Assembly (NCBI RefSeq): GCF_022900255.1
Contig: NZ_JALIRM010000004.1
Coordinates: 124,001 to 188,000, forward strand
DNA from: Lederbergia wuyishanensis
Lineage (GTDB): Bacteria > Bacillota > Bacilli > Bacillales > Bacillaceae_C
DNA length: 64,000 nucleotides
Direction of reading: 5' to 3'
The position numbers and the translations under genes were made by a program. The notes under the pieces were generated by a model, which was not told where the DNA came from, did no database searches, and saw only the letters and a program-made list of their open reading frames with translations. Below are positions 53,758 through 64,000 of this stretch, in pieces. The stretch's first letter is position 1. Each line of letters begins with the position of its first letter.

Positions 53758-55269
53758 ATGAAAGACCCAAAGGCACGAATTGAGAAGGCAAAAGTATTCC
53801 CTTTCATCCCAACTGGTGAATATTATTTTAATAAAGGTGTAAAAGCATACGACCGTTTTGATATAAGTAAAGCGAAGAAATATTTGAAAAGAGCATTAGA
53901 ACTTGAACCAGATGAAGCAATGATTGCTTGCCAACTTGCAATTGTTCATACAGAAGCTGGAGAATATTCTGAGTCTAATAAGCTTTTATTCATGGTACTT
54001 GAAGACCTAGATAGTGAAATGACAGAATGCCATTATTTTATTTCTAATAATTTCGCGCATTTAGGAATGTTCACGGATGCGTTTAAGCATGCTCAACTTT
54101 ATCTTGAACTAGACCCTATCGGAGAGTTTACGATTGAAGCCGAAGAATTGATGCAATTAATCGGACTTGAAGACGAAGATAATCTTGATAGTTTAGTAGA
54201 ACAGGATGAGATTATTAATAATCTGGAAACATCTAGGGTTTTACTAGAAAAAGGCGATTTTATAGAAGCAGTACAATTGTTGGAAAAAACTATCCACGAT
54301 TTTCCTGAATTTTGGCCAGCATATAATAATTTGGCTTTAGCTTATTTTTATGAAGGCGAAACAGGAAAAGCTGCAGGTATTTTAGAAAAAGTGTTGGAGA
54401 ATAATCCAGGAAATTTACATGCTCTATGTAATCTTGCTGTATTTCTTTACTATGAAAAAGAAACAGAACAATTAAATGAATTGTTGGATGCATTAGATAA
54501 AGTGCAGCCCATGCTGTTTGAACATCGATATAAGCTTGGTGCTACATTTGCCTTAACAGGAAAATATGATCAGGCCTATTTCTGGCTACGACAAATTCAA
54601 AAATATGGCTATGAAGGAGACGCAGGCTACTATTATTGGCTTGCTAAAGCAGCCTATTTTACCGGAAATAAAAAAGTTGCTAATACTGCATGGGATATAT
54701 TATCGAAAATGAATCCAGAACAAAATCAGATTGAGCCTTGGAATGTTAAAGAGCATCCTGATCCTCGAAATATGGGGGATGATCATGCAGTTTTGAAAAT
54801 GATTCAAAGTGAACGTATTGAAGTAAGGTTATACGGGTTATTTCTAATTTCTACCTTAGAAAATATGCAGGACATTTTCTCTCATTCGGAATTTAAACGA
54901 TTAGAGGATTTTTCTTTAACAGAAAAACTTTACATGACACATATATTGAGAGAGAACCTTAATGCTCCAATACACGTGAATGAATATATTGCAAGCTGTC
55001 ATGAAGTGGCAGTCATTTTATACGAGAGGTATAAAGAAGCAGGGTTATATGAACGTGAAATATTGTTATCATGGTTTTCAATTTTTATTCAAATTTTTGG
55101 AGAAGAGAGTTCATTAAAGAACCCAAAAGCTTTTGCTGCTGCAACAGAGTATATTTGGCTTAAACAGAGTCATAATAAAAAAACACAAAAGGAAATAACT
55201 GAAGAGTACGGAATATCGCAAGCAACTTTGCGTAAATATATTAAGTTTATAGAAATCCATTGGGAATAA
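53758..55269 (+). CDS. yvcD: TPR-repeat protein, YvcD-like, with C-terminal helix-turn-helix
   Basis: 503 residues. Tetratricopeptide repeats fill about 20-290 (for example AKKYLKRALELEPDEAMIACQLA and FWPAYNNLALAYFYEGETGKAAGILEKVL). The C-terminal 35 residues, with KEITEEYGISQATLRKYIKFIE, look like a helix-turn-helix. Cytoplasmic, function unknown; position before trxB matches B. subtilis YvcD. B. subtilis has the hydrolase gene cwlO between yvcD and trxB, and it is missing here. GGAGG lies 8 bases before the ATG. Confidence 0.85.
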   Translation: MKDPKARIEKAKVFPFIPTGEYYFNKGVKAYDRFDISKAKKYLKRALELEPDEAMIACQLAIVHTEAGEYSESNKLLFMVLEDLDSEMTECHYFISNNFAHLGMFTDAFKHAQLYLELDPIGEFTIEAEELMQLIGLEDEDNLDSLVEQDEIINNLETSRVLLEKGDFIEAVQLLEKTIHDFPEFWPAYNNLALAYFYEGETGKAAGILEKVLENNPGNLHALCNLAVFLYYEKETEQLNELLDALDKVQPMLFEHRYKLGATFALTGKYDQAYFWLRQIQKYGYEGDAGYYYWLAKAAYFTGNKKVANTAWDILSKMNPEQNQIEPWNVKEHPDPRNMGDDHAVLKMIQSERIEVRLYGLFLISTLENMQDIFSHSEFKRLEDFSLTEKLYMTHILRENLNAPIHVNEYIASCHEVAVILYERYKEAGLYEREILLSWFSIFIQIFGEESSLKNPKAFAAATEYIWLKQSHNKKTQKEITEEYGISQATLRKYIKFIEIHWE

Positions 55270-55335
55270 GCATATTTTTGGACTTGATGATGATTGTTAT
55301 ATACGATATAGGTAAGGAAAGTAAAACAAAAATGA

Positions 55336-56322
<987 letters not shown>

Positions 56323-56360
56323 TGTAAAGTAAGTAAGAAATTTCAGCTTAAAAGTAAAAT

Positions 56361-56440
56361 TCCGCTTTTATCGCTGGCGGACGGGAGCTTCCTCGGTGCT
56401 TGGTCTCCGCTATGGGTCTCCCGTTTTTTCGCTTTTCCCT
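56361..56440 (+). repeat. Copy of repeat family R3; may act as trxB terminator
   Basis: TCCGCTTTTATCGCTGGCGG, then CGGGAG (56382-56387) and CTCCCG (56418-56423) around CTTCCTCGGTGC...GGGT, followed by six T. Related to the inverted copy at 47350. The stem and T-run give it terminator shape. The rest of 56323-56760 holds no gene: the Nudix gene yvcI seen here in B. subtilis is absent. Confidence 0.55.
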
Positions 56441-56760
56441 TATGGTATTGAACAAGCTGATATAGTCAAAGAGTATCAAAATTAATAACTACCTTTTAAA
56501 ATTCATAGAAATTAAATGAATAAAAAAGTAATCACTACTTAATCAAATTGTAACAGTAGTGAAATGATTTTCGGGTACAGTATAATCATGAGATATTGAC
56601 CCCCTTTTTATACAATATCCCTTTCTTAGAGCATAGGCCTAGCCTGTGCTATTTTTTTTGAATAAAATTGGAATCACTATTATTTCGTATTGGTAAATAG
56701 TATAATAATATGAATGGAAACTATAAAATACGTAACGTGTGAAAATAGGAGTTGGGAAAC

Positions 56761-57654
56761 ATGAATCCAAGTGCAACGGATGAAATACAGTTAGTCATTA
56801 TTACAGGAATGTCAGGTGCAGGAAAAACTGTTGCAATCCACAGCTTTGAAGATTTAGGTTTCTTTTGTGTGGATAATTTGCCCCCAGCACTTATGCCAAA
56901 ATTCCTAGAATTAATGAAGGAATCCGGAAATAAAATGAATAAGGTAGCACTTGTTATGGATTTGCGTGGAAGGGAATTTTTCGATACTTTAGTTCGGCTC
57001 ATCGACGAATTATCGGCCTCTACTTGGGTGACACCGCAAATTCTTTTTCTGGATGCTGATGACGCTACATTAGTTAGGAGATACAAAGAAACCCGTAGAT
57101 CACATCCACTTGCACATTCAGGGCTGCCATTAGAGGGAATAGAGCAGGAGCGGAGATTACTTGATGAATTAAAAGGTCGTGCTCAATTAATTTATAACAC
57201 TTCCACGATGAAACCAATGCAGTTGCGTGAAAAAATTTTAGTTGAGTTTTCTGCAAATAAACAAACAATTTTTACCGTGAATGTCATGTCTTTTGGATTT
57301 AAACATGGCATCCCAATAGATGCTGATCTTGTATTTGATGTGCGCTTTCTACCAAATCCTCATTATGTAGATCATATGAGGCCTAAGACAGGACTTGAAG
57401 AAGAAGTATCAAGCTATGTTCTAAAATGGAATGACACGCAAAAATTTCTAGCAAAAACAACTGATTTATTAACATTCATGCTGCCACTTTACAAACGAGA
57501 AGGAAAAAGTCAGCTTGTCATTGCGATCGGTTGTACTGGTGGACAACATAGGTCGGTAGCGTTAGCTGAATATATTGGAGCATTTTATGAGAATGATTAT
57601 AAAATTCAAGTGCTTCATCGAGATATAGACAAGAGAAAGGGATTAGCTAAATGA
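56761..57654 (+). CDS. rapZ: RNase adapter-type nucleotide-binding protein RapZ (YvcJ)
   Basis: 297 residues (B. subtilis YvcJ 295). ATG at 56761 with AGGAG 8-9 bases upstream. Walker A GMSGAGKT at 16-23, Walker-B-like [18 protein letters not shown] near 98-115, and the C-terminal block [17 protein letters not shown]. Binds ATP/GTP. In E. coli RapZ steers RNase E toward the GlmZ RNA; Bacillus YvcJ affects competence and its target is less clear. Overlaps glmR by 4 bases. Confidence 0.94.
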   Translation: MNPSATDEIQLVIITGMSGAGKTVAIHSFEDLGFFCVDNLPPALMPKFLELMKESGNKMNKVALVMDLRGREFFDTLVRLIDELSASTWVTPQILFLDADDATLVRRYKETRRSHPLAHSGLPLEGIEQERRLLDELKGRAQLIYNTSTMKPMQLREKILVEFSANKQTIFTVNVMSFGFKHGIPIDADLVFDVRFLPNPHYVDHMRPKTGLEEEVSSYVLKWNDTQKFLAKTTDLLTFMLPLYKREGKSQLVIAIGCTGGQHRSVALAEYIGAFYENDYKIQVLHRDIDKRKGLAK

Positions 57655-58643
57655 AGCAAAATTCAAAGCCGAAAATTGTTGTAATTGGTGGCGGGACTGG
57701 TTTGCCTGTGCTTTTGCGTGGCTTGAAAAAAAAGCCAGTTGATATTACAGCAATTGTGACTGTTGCCGATGACGGAGGAAGCTCAGGAAGAATTAGAAAT
57801 GAAATGGAGATTCCTCCGCCTGGTGATATTAGGAATGTTTTAGCTGCATTATCGGATGTTGAACCATTAGTGGAAGAGATGTTTCAACATCGCTTTAATA
57901 CGGCAAATGAGTTATCAGGACATTCCTTAGGTAATTTAATACTCGCCGCATTAACATCTATAACAGGAGACTTTGTTCACGCGGTACAAGAAATGAGTAG
58001 GGTTCTTAACGTACGTGGTAAAGTTTTGCCTGCTGCTAATCAGAGTGTAGTTTTGCATGCGGAAATGGAAGATGGGTCAATAGTAAGCGGAGAGTCAAAA
58101 ATACCTTTTTCAGGAAAAAAGATAAATCGTGTCTTTTTAACACCGGATGCTATTAAACCACTTCCCGAAACAATTCGAGCCATTCATGAAGCCGATTTGA
58201 TTGTAGTAGGACCTGGAAGTCTGTATACAAGTATTCTTCCTAATTTACTTGTACCTGGACTTGGTGAAGAAGTATGTAATGCTAAAGCAAAAAAAGTATA
58301 TATATGCAATTTGATGACACAAGCTGGTGAGACATTAGGCTATACTGCTAGTAATCATGTTGAAGCATTGTATAGTCATATGAACTGCCCATTTGTTGAT
58401 ATTGTACTTGTAAATAATGAAGAAATACCTGTTGAAGTACAAAATCGATATAAGGAAGAGCTAGCACAACCAGTTCTATTTGATGTTGATAAATTAATCA
58501 CTTTAGGACTTGAAGTCTTATATGATGAATTCATCAGTTTTGAAAATGGGTATATTCGTCATAATACAGAAAAAGTGGCGAGCATTATTTATTCACTTAT
58601 AGACAAAAATCCAGATGTAATAGCCCAAAAACTTAAAGCGTGA
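57651..58643 (+). CDS. glmR: GlmR/YvcK, UDP-GlcNAc-sensing regulator of cell-wall precursor synthesis
   Basis: 330 residues, CofD-like fold. Start [17 protein letters not shown], then [13 protein letters not shown] and [13 protein letters not shown], the sugar-nucleotide site, and [16 protein letters not shown] near 186-201. In Bacillus it stimulates GlmS and is needed on gluconeogenic carbon sources. Translationally coupled to rapZ. Confidence 0.95.
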   Translation: MKQNSKPKIVVIGGGTGLPVLLRGLKKKPVDITAIVTVADDGGSSGRIRNEMEIPPPGDIRNVLAALSDVEPLVEEMFQHRFNTANELSGHSLGNLILAALTSITGDFVHAVQEMSRVLNVRGKVLPAANQSVVLHAEMEDGSIVSGESKIPFSGKKINRVFLTPDAIKPLPETIRAIHEADLIVVGPGSLYTSILPNLLVPGLGEEVCNAKAKKVYICNLMTQAGETLGYTASNHVEALYSHMNCPFVDIVLVNNEEIPVEVQNRYKEELAQPVLFDVDKLITLGLEVLYDEFISFENGYIRHNTEKVASIIYSLIDKNPDVIAQKLKA

Positions 58644-58669
58644 AGTGTGGAAAAAGGAGGTGAGATGGG

Positions 58670-59614
58670 ATGTCGTTTGCTTCTGAGACAAAGAAAGAAC
58701 TAACAAATCTCGAAGTGAAAGATTGTTGTGCTAGAGCAGAACTTTCGGCACTCATCAAAATGAATGGTTCCATTTCCTTTTCTAACCGGCTTTTAATCGT
58801 CAATGTTCAAACGGAGAATGCCGCGATTGCACGTCGTATTTATACGCTAATAAAGATGCTATATGAAACAGACGTCGAATTGTTGGTTAGGAAAAAAATG
58901 CGGCTGAAAAAAAACAATATATACATCGTACGACTGAAGCAACATGCTGAGAAAATTCTTCGAGATTTAAAGATATTAGGGGAAGGATTTACTTTTGTCC
59001 ATGATATTGAAAAAGAATTAGTCAGTAAGAAATGTTGTAAAAGATCCTATTTACGCGGTGCATTTCTAGCAGGTGGTTCAGTTAATAACCCTGAAACGTC
59101 ATCTTATCACCTTGAAATCTTCTCGCTCTATAAAGAGCATAATGATTCGCTTTGTGAACTTATGAACGATTTTGGTTTAAATAGTAAGACGTTAGAAAGA
59201 AAAAATGGCTTCATTACTTATTTAAAAGAAGCGGAGAAAATTACAGAATTTCTTAATATTGTTGGTGCGCATAGTGCGTTACTGAGATTTGAAGATGTTA
59301 GAATAGTGCGGGATATGCGCAATTCTGTCAATCGACTTGTCAATTGTGAAACAGCTAATTTAAATAAAACCATTGGGGCTGCACTTCGTCAGGTTGAGAA
59401 TATCCGCTATATTGAAGAAACTGTAGGATTGGATTTTTTACCGGATAAACTAAGGGAAATTGCAGTGCTTCGTGTCGAACATCAAGATGTGACGTTAAAA
59501 GAGTTAGGGGAAATGGTGTCAACTGGAACGATAAGTAAATCAGGTATCAATCATCGTTTAAGAAAAATTGATGCCATTGCGGAGAACCTTAGAAAAGGTG
59601 TTCAAGGAGAATAA
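58670..59614 (+). CDS. whiA: DNA-binding protein WhiA
   Basis: 314 residues, ATG 6-8 bases after AAGGAGGTGA. N-terminal degenerate LAGLIDADG homing-endonuclease fold with [23 protein letters not shown] near 125-147; C-terminal helix-turn-helix with [27 protein letters not shown] regulator of division and chromosome segregation in Bacillus. Follows glmR after 26 bases. Confidence 0.96.
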   Translation: MSFASETKKELTNLEVKDCCARAELSALIKMNGSISFSNRLLIVNVQTENAAIARRIYTLIKMLYETDVELLVRKKMRLKKNNIYIVRLKQHAEKILRDLKILGEGFTFVHDIEKELVSKKCCKRSYLRGAFLAGGSVNNPETSSYHLEIFSLYKEHNDSLCELMNDFGLNSKTLERKNGFITYLKEAEKITEFLNIVGAHSALLRFEDVRIVRDMRNSVNRLVNCETANLNKTIGAALRQVENIRYIEETVGLDFLPDKLREIAVLRVEHQDVTLKELGEMVSTGTISKSGINHRLRKIDAIAENLRKGVQGE

Positions 59615-59638
59615 ACTATAAAAAAGGAGAGATAAACC

Positions 59639-59896
59639 TTGGCTGTAAAAGAAGTAGAAGTAAAATTAAATACTGGATTACAGGCTCGTTCTGCGGCACA
59701 ATTTGTGCAGGAAGCCAGCCGTTTTTCTTCTGATATTTTTATTGAAAAAGATGGTAGAAAAGTAAATGCAAAAAGCATTATGGGATTAATGAGTCTTGCC
59801 ATTGGTCCAAGTGCAACTATCCAACTTTATGCAGATGGAAATGATGAAGAAGAAGCATTAGATACATTATCAGCATTAGTACAAAGCGAGATCTAA
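59639..59896 (+). CDS. crh: Catabolite repression HPr-like protein Crh
   Basis: 85 residues, TTG start 7-8 bases after AAGGAG. HPr fold, but the PTS active-site His15 is Gln (LNTGLQARSA, Q15), while Ser46 (NAKSIMGL) is kept. So it cannot carry PTS phosphate but can be phosphorylated on Ser46 by HprK and then assist CcpA. This Q15/S46 pair is the mark of Crh. Last gene of rapZ-glmR-whiA-crh. Confidence 0.96.
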   Translation: MAVKEVEVKLNTGLQARSAAQFVQEASRFSSDIFIEKDGRKVNAKSIMGLMSLAIGPSATIQLYADGNDEEEALDTLSALVQSEI

Positions 59897-59906
59897 CATA
59901 ATTTTT

Positions 59907-59946
59907 GGCGGCTGATGTAGTAGCATTGGCTGCCTTTTTGTTTTTT
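59907..59946 (+). terminator. Rho-independent terminator after crh
   Basis: GGCGGCTGATG (59907-59917) pairs, with three G-U pairs, with CATTGGCTGCC, and TTTTTG follows. Confidence 0.8.
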
Positions 59947-60000
59947 AGATAATAAGTAAAAATTTTTATAAGGACAGTATTTTGAAATAGGCTTTCGGTG

Positions 60001-60125
60001 GCTTGCTTCAGGAGCCATCGGCTCGAGGATCAAATAACCTGAACCAAAAAAAGGCAAAAAAAACGCCTTTTTGGTTCAGAACATTTGCTTGTCGCCGATA
60101 CGCAGACGCGCCCTGCTCTTTTTGT
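60001..60125 (+). repeat. Best copy of dispersed repeat family R1
   Basis: It starts GCTTCAGGAGCCATCGGCTC and ends GAACATTTGCTTGTCGCCGA, then GCGCCCTGCTCTTTTT. In the middle CTGAACC...AGGC and GCCTTTTTGGTTCAG (60039-60079) form a long hairpin. Similar shorter copies lie at 4964, 8281 and (left end only) 53454. Confidence 0.65.
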
Positions 60126-60177
60126 TATAAAGTTATTAGGTTATCTACTCAACTGATGATAGAAGGTGAAACACTAT

Positions 60178-61896
60178 ATGTTAAAAAAGTTCTTTTCATA
60201 TTATAAGCCGCATAAGAGATTATTTATTATTGATTTTTCAAGTGCTGTTTTTGTTGCAATTCTTGAATTAGCCTTTCCAGTTGCCGTTCAATGGTTTATT
60301 GATAAGCTACTGCCTGGAGGAGACTGGAATAAGATTGTTACCATAGCAATTCTTTTGTTTCTAGTTTATATATTAAGTACCGTTTTACAATATATTGTCA
60401 GTTATTTAGGGCACAAACTGGGGATTAATATTGAAACTGATATGAGAGAACAATTATTTACTCATGTACAGCGTCAATCTTTTCGTTTTTTTGATAATAC
60501 GAAAACTGGACATATCATGAGTCGAATTACAAATGATTTATTTGATATCGGAGAGCTTGCACATCATGGGCCAGAAGACTTTTTTATTGCCATTATGACG
60601 TTTGTCGGGGCATTTGTCATCATGTTCAATATAAATCCAGAGCTAGCTGTTATTGCAATTATTATGATTCCTTTCCTCGTTTGGCTTGTGACGTATTGCA
60701 ATATAAAGATGAATAACGCTTGGAAAAATATGTACGGCAGAATTGCCGATGTAAATGCCAGGGTAGAGGATAGTGTATCCGGGGTACGTGTTGTTCAATC
60801 TTTTACAAATGAAGAATTTGAAATTAACCGTTTTAAAAAAGATAATGGTAGTTTTCGTTTAGCCAAATTGCTGGCGTATAAAGTTATGGCAGTAACCCAT
60901 TCTAGTATTTATATGATGACTCGGTTAGTAACACTTTTAGTATTAGTGGTAGGTGCCTGGTTTAGTTTCAAAGGAAACCTTACGTATGGAGAGCTTGTAA
61001 GTTTTGTTTTATACGTAAATGTTCTGATCAAGCCAGTTGATAAAATAAGCGCTCTATTAGAGCTGTATCCAAAAGGGATGGCTGGATTTAAGAGATTTCT
61101 AGAATTAATTGAACAAGAACCAGAGATTAAAGACCGCCCTCATGCAGAAAATGTTAAGGGTTTAATGGGGGATATTCAATTTAACGATGTACACTTCCAG
61201 TATGATGACCATAAAGCAGTACTAGAAGGTATTAATTTAAATATTCGAGCTGGGCAAACGATTGCCTTTGTTGGACCGTCAGGAGCAGGGAAAACAACAA
61301 TATGTTCCTTGGTTCCTCGATTTTATGATGTGAAAGCTGGTTCAATTTCCATCGATGGAATCGATATTCGAGATATGACGAAGCACTCGCTTCGATCACA
61401 TATTGGAATCGTTCAACAGGATGTCTTTTTATTTACTGGAACTATTCGAGAAAACATTGCTTATGGAAAAAGAAATGCTACAGAAGAAGAAATTCGAGAT
61501 GCAGCACGCAAAGCCCACTTGGAAGAATTTATTGCATCCCTTCCAGATGGTTATGAAACGCAAATTGGAGAGCGTGGTTTAAAGCTTTCAGGAGGACAAA
61601 AACAACGTCTAGCTATAGCGAGAATGTTTTTAAAAAATCCACCTATCCTGATTTTGGACGAGGCAACTTCTGCTCTTGATACAGAAACGGAAAAAATCAT
61701 TCAGCAAGCATTAAACGAACTAGCGGTAAATCGCACCACTTTAGTTATTGCCCACCGTTTGGCGACAATTAGAGATGCTGATAGGGTCGTTGTCGTAACA
61801 GAGGATGGAATTGCGGAAGATGGAACTTATTCAGAGTTAGTGAATCAAGGTGGTTTATTCTCAAGGCTACACAATATTCAGTTTCAGGAAGTTTAA
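60178..61896 (+). CDS. ywjA: ABC exporter (fused membrane and ATPase), YwjA-like
   Basis: 572 residues from the ATG at 60178, with AAGGTG 11 bases upstream; the frame is open to 60166. Six membrane segments in the first 310 residues, then the ATPase: Walker A GPSGAGKTT, signature LSGGQKQR, Walker B ILILDEATSALD, H-loop VIAHRL. The start MLKKFFSYYKPHKRLFIIDF matches B. subtilis YwjA closely. Works as a homodimer, likely exporting lipid or drug-like molecules; the substrate is unknown. Confidence 0.9.
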   Translation: MLKKFFSYYKPHKRLFIIDFSSAVFVAILELAFPVAVQWFIDKLLPGGDWNKIVTIAILLFLVYILSTVLQYIVSYLGHKLGINIETDMREQLFTHVQRQSFRFFDNTKTGHIMSRITNDLFDIGELAHHGPEDFFIAIMTFVGAFVIMFNINPELAVIAIIMIPFLVWLVTYCNIKMNNAWKNMYGRIADVNARVEDSVSGVRVVQSFTNEEFEINRFKKDNGSFRLAKLLAYKVMAVTHSSIYMMTRLVTLLVLVVGAWFSFKGNLTYGELVSFVLYVNVLIKPVDKISALLELYPKGMAGFKRFLELIEQEPEIKDRPHAENVKGLMGDIQFNDVHFQYDDHKAVLEGINLNIRAGQTIAFVGPSGAGKTTICSLVPRFYDVKAGSISIDGIDIRDMTKHSLRSHIGIVQQDVFLFTGTIRENIAYGKRNATEEEIRDAARKAHLEEFIASLPDGYETQIGERGLKLSGGQKQRLAIARMFLKNPPILILDEATSALDTETEKIIQQALNELAVNRTTLVIAHRLATIRDADRVVVVTEDGIAEDGTYSELVNQGGLFSRLHNIQFQEV

Positions 61897-61897
61897 T

Positions 61898-61942
61898 AAA
61901 AAAAATCAAGAAGAGATTTCGGTCTCTTCTTTTGATTTTTTT
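61898..61942. terminator. Bidirectional terminator between the ABC exporter and the TrkA-C gene
   Basis: AAAAATCAAGAAGAGA and TCTCTTCTTTTGATTTTT pair around TTTCGG, with A- and T-runs on the outer sides. The stop codon of the minus-strand gene lies inside it. Confidence 0.85.
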
Positions 61943-62607
61943 TCTTCTAATTCTGCTTTAAATTTATCATTAATGACATCTTTATCACCATACATATAAA
62001 AAAAATCCCCGGATTTTATGATTTCTTTTTCCATATTGTAACGTACGTGATTTACCCCTCTTTTGATAAATAATATTCTTATATTTTTGTTATCAGAAAG
62101 TAAGGTAGAATACCTATCGCCTATATAAGTAGATTTTTCATGAATGGGAATTTCTATTAATGCTTCATTTTTCTCAAAATGTAAAACTTCATTAATAGGA
62201 AGTTCATCTAACTCATATGTATGCTCTAGATCAGCACGTAGTTTCTTTTCTAAATAAGCTTTCACAAATTTCAGCTTTAAGAGGATGTAAAAAAGAGTAG
62301 TTGCAAACATTCCAATTCCTATTTGCAATATATGCACATCATTGGCTAAATAAGTGCTAAGGATAGCAATAATCACAGCCAAAGAAAAAGCACCAAATAA
62401 TATTAAAAAACTGCTTATCTTTCTTCTAACTGGATGGTCAATAATTAGTTTTGCCTCGTCAGTTGTAAAGCCTGTATTTGTTAGCATGGAAATAGCTTGA
62501 TAACGAGCAATATGTTTATCTAATCCTGTAAATATAAAAAAAGTTGCAGATATTTCAACAACAAGTCCAATAAAGACTAAGTAGGCTAGCATAAATAATA
62601 TTTCCAT
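61906..62607 (-). CDS. Membrane protein with C-terminal TrkA-C (RCK_C) domain
   Basis: 233 residues from the ATG at 62605-62607 (GGTGAT upstream); the frame is open 49 codons further to 62754, but that part is unlike a protein. Three or four membrane segments (about 3-23, 63-83, 87-112) surround a loop with ISMLTNTGFTTDEAKLII, and a TrkA-C domain (about 140-220) follows: ALIEIPIHEKSTYIGD...SGDFFYMYGDK. TrkA-C domains bind small ligands such as c-di-AMP in K+ systems. Not a known K+ channel: no selectivity filter. Divergent from the CorA gene. Confidence 0.82.
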   Translation of the reverse strand: MEILFMLAYLVFIGLVVEISATFFIFTGLDKHIARYQAISMLTNTGFTTDEAKLIIDHPVRRKISSFLILFGAFSLAVIIAILSTYLANDVHILQIGIGMFATTLFYILLKLKFVKAYLEKKLRADLEHTYELDELPINEVLHFEKNEALIEIPIHEKSTYIGDRYSTLLSDNKNIRILFIKRGVNHVRYNMEKEIIKSGDFFYMYGDKDVINDKFKAELEEKKSKEETEISS

Positions 62608-62777
62608 GTCATCACCGTTTACATTTTTGTTTATTAATTCCACCAAACTAATTTTCTTAAACAGTTTAAGACTTGAATTAAATCGGGAATGTAAAAGAAG
62701 AATAGTAATGGTCATTGTTGATATTCTGAACGGCGCTAACATACACAATGCCAAAGGATGAAAATTGGAGTGGTGTT

Positions 62778-63731
62778 ATGGAAAAAAGTACTGATGGTGT
62801 TCATACTTTTTCAAAAGGGTGGTTTTGGCAGGAAGCTACTCTAAAGGATAAGGATAAAATAGACAAGTTACTTCATGATTTTCCGGCAACAGATATATGG
62901 TTGAATAATTCTAATAATATCAAAACGAATTATTTGCGGGTGATGACCCATGGTAAAGAAAATACATTTGCTTTGATAGGATCACTTAATTATTCAAGGG
63001 ATCCAGAGAATCCAGATCTATATAAACATCTACATTATTATGTTTCTGAAAATAAGTTACTTACAATAGATTTTGATATTAACGTATTTTCGAGGATAAC
63101 ATATGAAGAAGTTTTCCATCATTTAGAACAGTGCAATAATGCGTTGGACGGTTTTTTATTTTTACTTTCCGAACTACTAAATACGTTTTTAGACGGCATC
63201 GATGATTTTGAAGAAAAATTAATTACGCTTGAAAAAACTATTCGATTTAACAATCAATCTAATTCTTTGGAAGAAATTTTTGAAATTAGATCCGAAATGC
63301 TTTTTTTAACTCACTTAGTCATTCCGATTGAGGAAATAGTTATTGCGCTTCAAGAGGCATATTTGAATGCGATTGACCAAGTGGACAATTATAATCGAAC
63401 GAGAATACGACTTGAACGAACGATGAAACTGCTCGATCATTATGAGCATCAAATCGAATCATTATTAAATCTAAATATCAATCTGTATTCTTTTCGAGGA
63501 AATGAAATTATTAAAGCGTTAACGGTTTTTACTGTATTAGTTACCCCAATAACTGTTCTAGGTGCACTTTGGGGAATGAATTTTAAATATATGCCAGAAT
63601 TTAAATGGAAACTAGGTTATATATTCGCTTGGTGTATCATTATTTTGACAACTGGCTTAATTTACGTGTGGCTATATAAAAAAGGGTGGACTGGGGACAT
63701 TTTGAAAAGGAATAAAAAGAATAAAAGTTAA
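62778..63731 (+). CDS. CorA-family magnesium/metal transporter
   Basis: 317 residues from the ATG at 62778 (GGAGTGGTG upstream; the frame extends to 62748). Large cytoplasmic N-terminal domain with a long helix (about 170-245), then two membrane segments. The GMN filter is at about 266-268 (LWGMNF), followed by YMPEF in the usual MPEL position. Makes a pentameric Mg2+ (or Co2+/Ni2+) channel. Similar in type to B. subtilis YfjQ, though not identified further. It diverges from the TrkA-C gene. Confidence 0.9.
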   Translation: MEKSTDGVHTFSKGWFWQEATLKDKDKIDKLLHDFPATDIWLNNSNNIKTNYLRVMTHGKENTFALIGSLNYSRDPENPDLYKHLHYYVSENKLLTIDFDINVFSRITYEEVFHHLEQCNNALDGFLFLLSELLNTFLDGIDDFEEKLITLEKTIRFNNQSNSLEEIFEIRSEMLFLTHLVIPIEEIVIALQEAYLNAIDQVDNYNRTRIRLERTMKLLDHYEHQIESLLNLNINLYSFRGNEIIKALTVFTVLVTPITVLGALWGMNFKYMPEFKWKLGYIFAWCIIILTTGLIYVWLYKKGWTGDILKRNKKNKS

Positions 63732-63746
63732 TATGGAGATTGTCAA

Positions 63747-63786
63747 AATAAATTGCCCGCCATTAATTAATGGCGGGCAATTTATT
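63747..63786. terminator. Bidirectional terminator between corA and tRNA-Arg
   Basis: A perfect 40-bp palindrome (63747-63786) centred in ATTAATTAAT, with GCCCGCC stem; flanking A- and T-rich ends serve both strands. Confidence 0.9.
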
Positions 63787-63816
63787 ATTAAGGTTTTTAT
63801 AAATATGATAGAATGA

Positions 63817-63888
63817 CGCCCTCGGAGGGAATCGAACCCCCAGTACAAGAACCGGAATCTTGCGTGTTATCCGTTACACCACGAGGGC
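63817..63888 (-). tRNA. tRNA-Arg (anticodon CCG)
   Basis: Minus strand, 72 bases without CCA. Acceptor GCCCTCG (63882-63888) pairs with CGAGGGC (63818-63824), with a G discriminator base. Anticodon arm CAAGA-TTCCGGT-TCTTG gives CCG, and the T arm is GGGGGTTCGATTCCC. CCA is not encoded. Confidence 0.96.
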
Positions 63889-63913
63889 ATAATTTTAATG
63901 CGTACGATAAAAA

Positions 63914-63942
63914 ATTATATGATAAAAATTTGTCTATTGCAA
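63914..63942 (-). promoter_or_regulatory. Sigma-A promoter of tRNA-Arg
   Basis: On the minus strand TTGCAA (63937-63942), 17-bp spacer, TATAAT (63914-63919), about 26 bases before the mature tRNA. Confidence 0.75.
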
Positions 63943-64000
63943 GCAATAAACGTTTATTTTTATCCATATTGGTAAATATAATAGGATATAAAATGAAGGT

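Overview
The window is a piece of a low-GC, endospore-forming Bacillaceae chromosome (Bacillus sensu lato). This rests on a GerA-type germinant receptor operon, the sporulation protease CtpB, MinJ, the paired HprK and Crh, an S-box leader, and gene order close to B. subtilis in several blocks (ftsE-ftsX-ctpB-minJ; csbA-uvrB-uvrA-yvlB-yvlD-hprK-lgt-yvoD-ppaX-yvoF; yvcD-trxB-rapZ-glmR-whiA-crh). No phage, insertion sequence with a transposase, or CRISPR array was seen.

Layout. 1-1.3 kb: the 3' end of an Hsp20 gene and a coiled-coil protein with a GerPC-like motif. 1.4-4.7 kb: ftsE, ftsX and a secreted coiled-coil M23 peptidase, a likely FtsEX-controlled cell-wall hydrolase. 5-8 kb: cardiolipin synthase, then an Lgt-like membrane protein coupled to a ResA/TlpA-like thioredoxin. 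8-9.8 kb: a SAM riboswitch in front of O-acetylhomoserine sulfhydrylase. 10.2-12.5 kb: a PQQ quinohemoprotein dehydrogenase anchored as a lipoprotein (minus strand). 12.8-15.7 kb: ctpB and minJ. 15.7-21.4 kb is accessory: a broken YjcZ-type small gene, a cation efflux protein, an ankyrin lipoprotein, a sugar-dehydrogenase-like protein, two adjacent paralogues of unknown family, and the fossil of an S9 peptidase. 21.7-25.4 kb: a gerA-gerB-gerC operon (minus). 25.6-30.2 kb: a copper/disulfide cluster, bdbD-bdbC, csoR-copZ and copA, with three matching CsoR-type operators.

30.4-39.1 kb: ferredoxin, then phoP-phoR and pstS-C-A-B-B-phoU, with a four-repeat Pho box before pstS, so sensing and uptake of phosphate lie together. 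39.2-41.2 kb: marR-MFS, flanked by a possible folded RNA and a 52-bp tandem hairpin array. 41.5-47.3 kb: csbA, a DUF2164 gene, and uvrB-uvrA behind a long structured leader. 47.5-53.4 kb: yvlB, yvlD, hprK-lgt-yvoD-ppaX-yvoF. 53.7-59.9 kb: a TPR protein, trxB, and rapZ-glmR-whiA-crh. 60-64 kb: an ABC exporter, a TrkA-C membrane protein, a CorA-type transporter and tRNA-Arg(CCG).

Several intergenic regions carry decayed copies of at least three dispersed repeat families. The most unusual items are the unknown paralogue pair at 20.1-21.1 kb, the Lgt-like gene without Lgt's catalytic motifs, the structured regions before uvrB and marR, the tandem hairpin array, and two fossils found only by reading frame-shifted sequence (S9 peptidase and YjcZ-like). 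Most of the window is conserved housekeeping sequence, and I did not find a convincing new multi-gene system.
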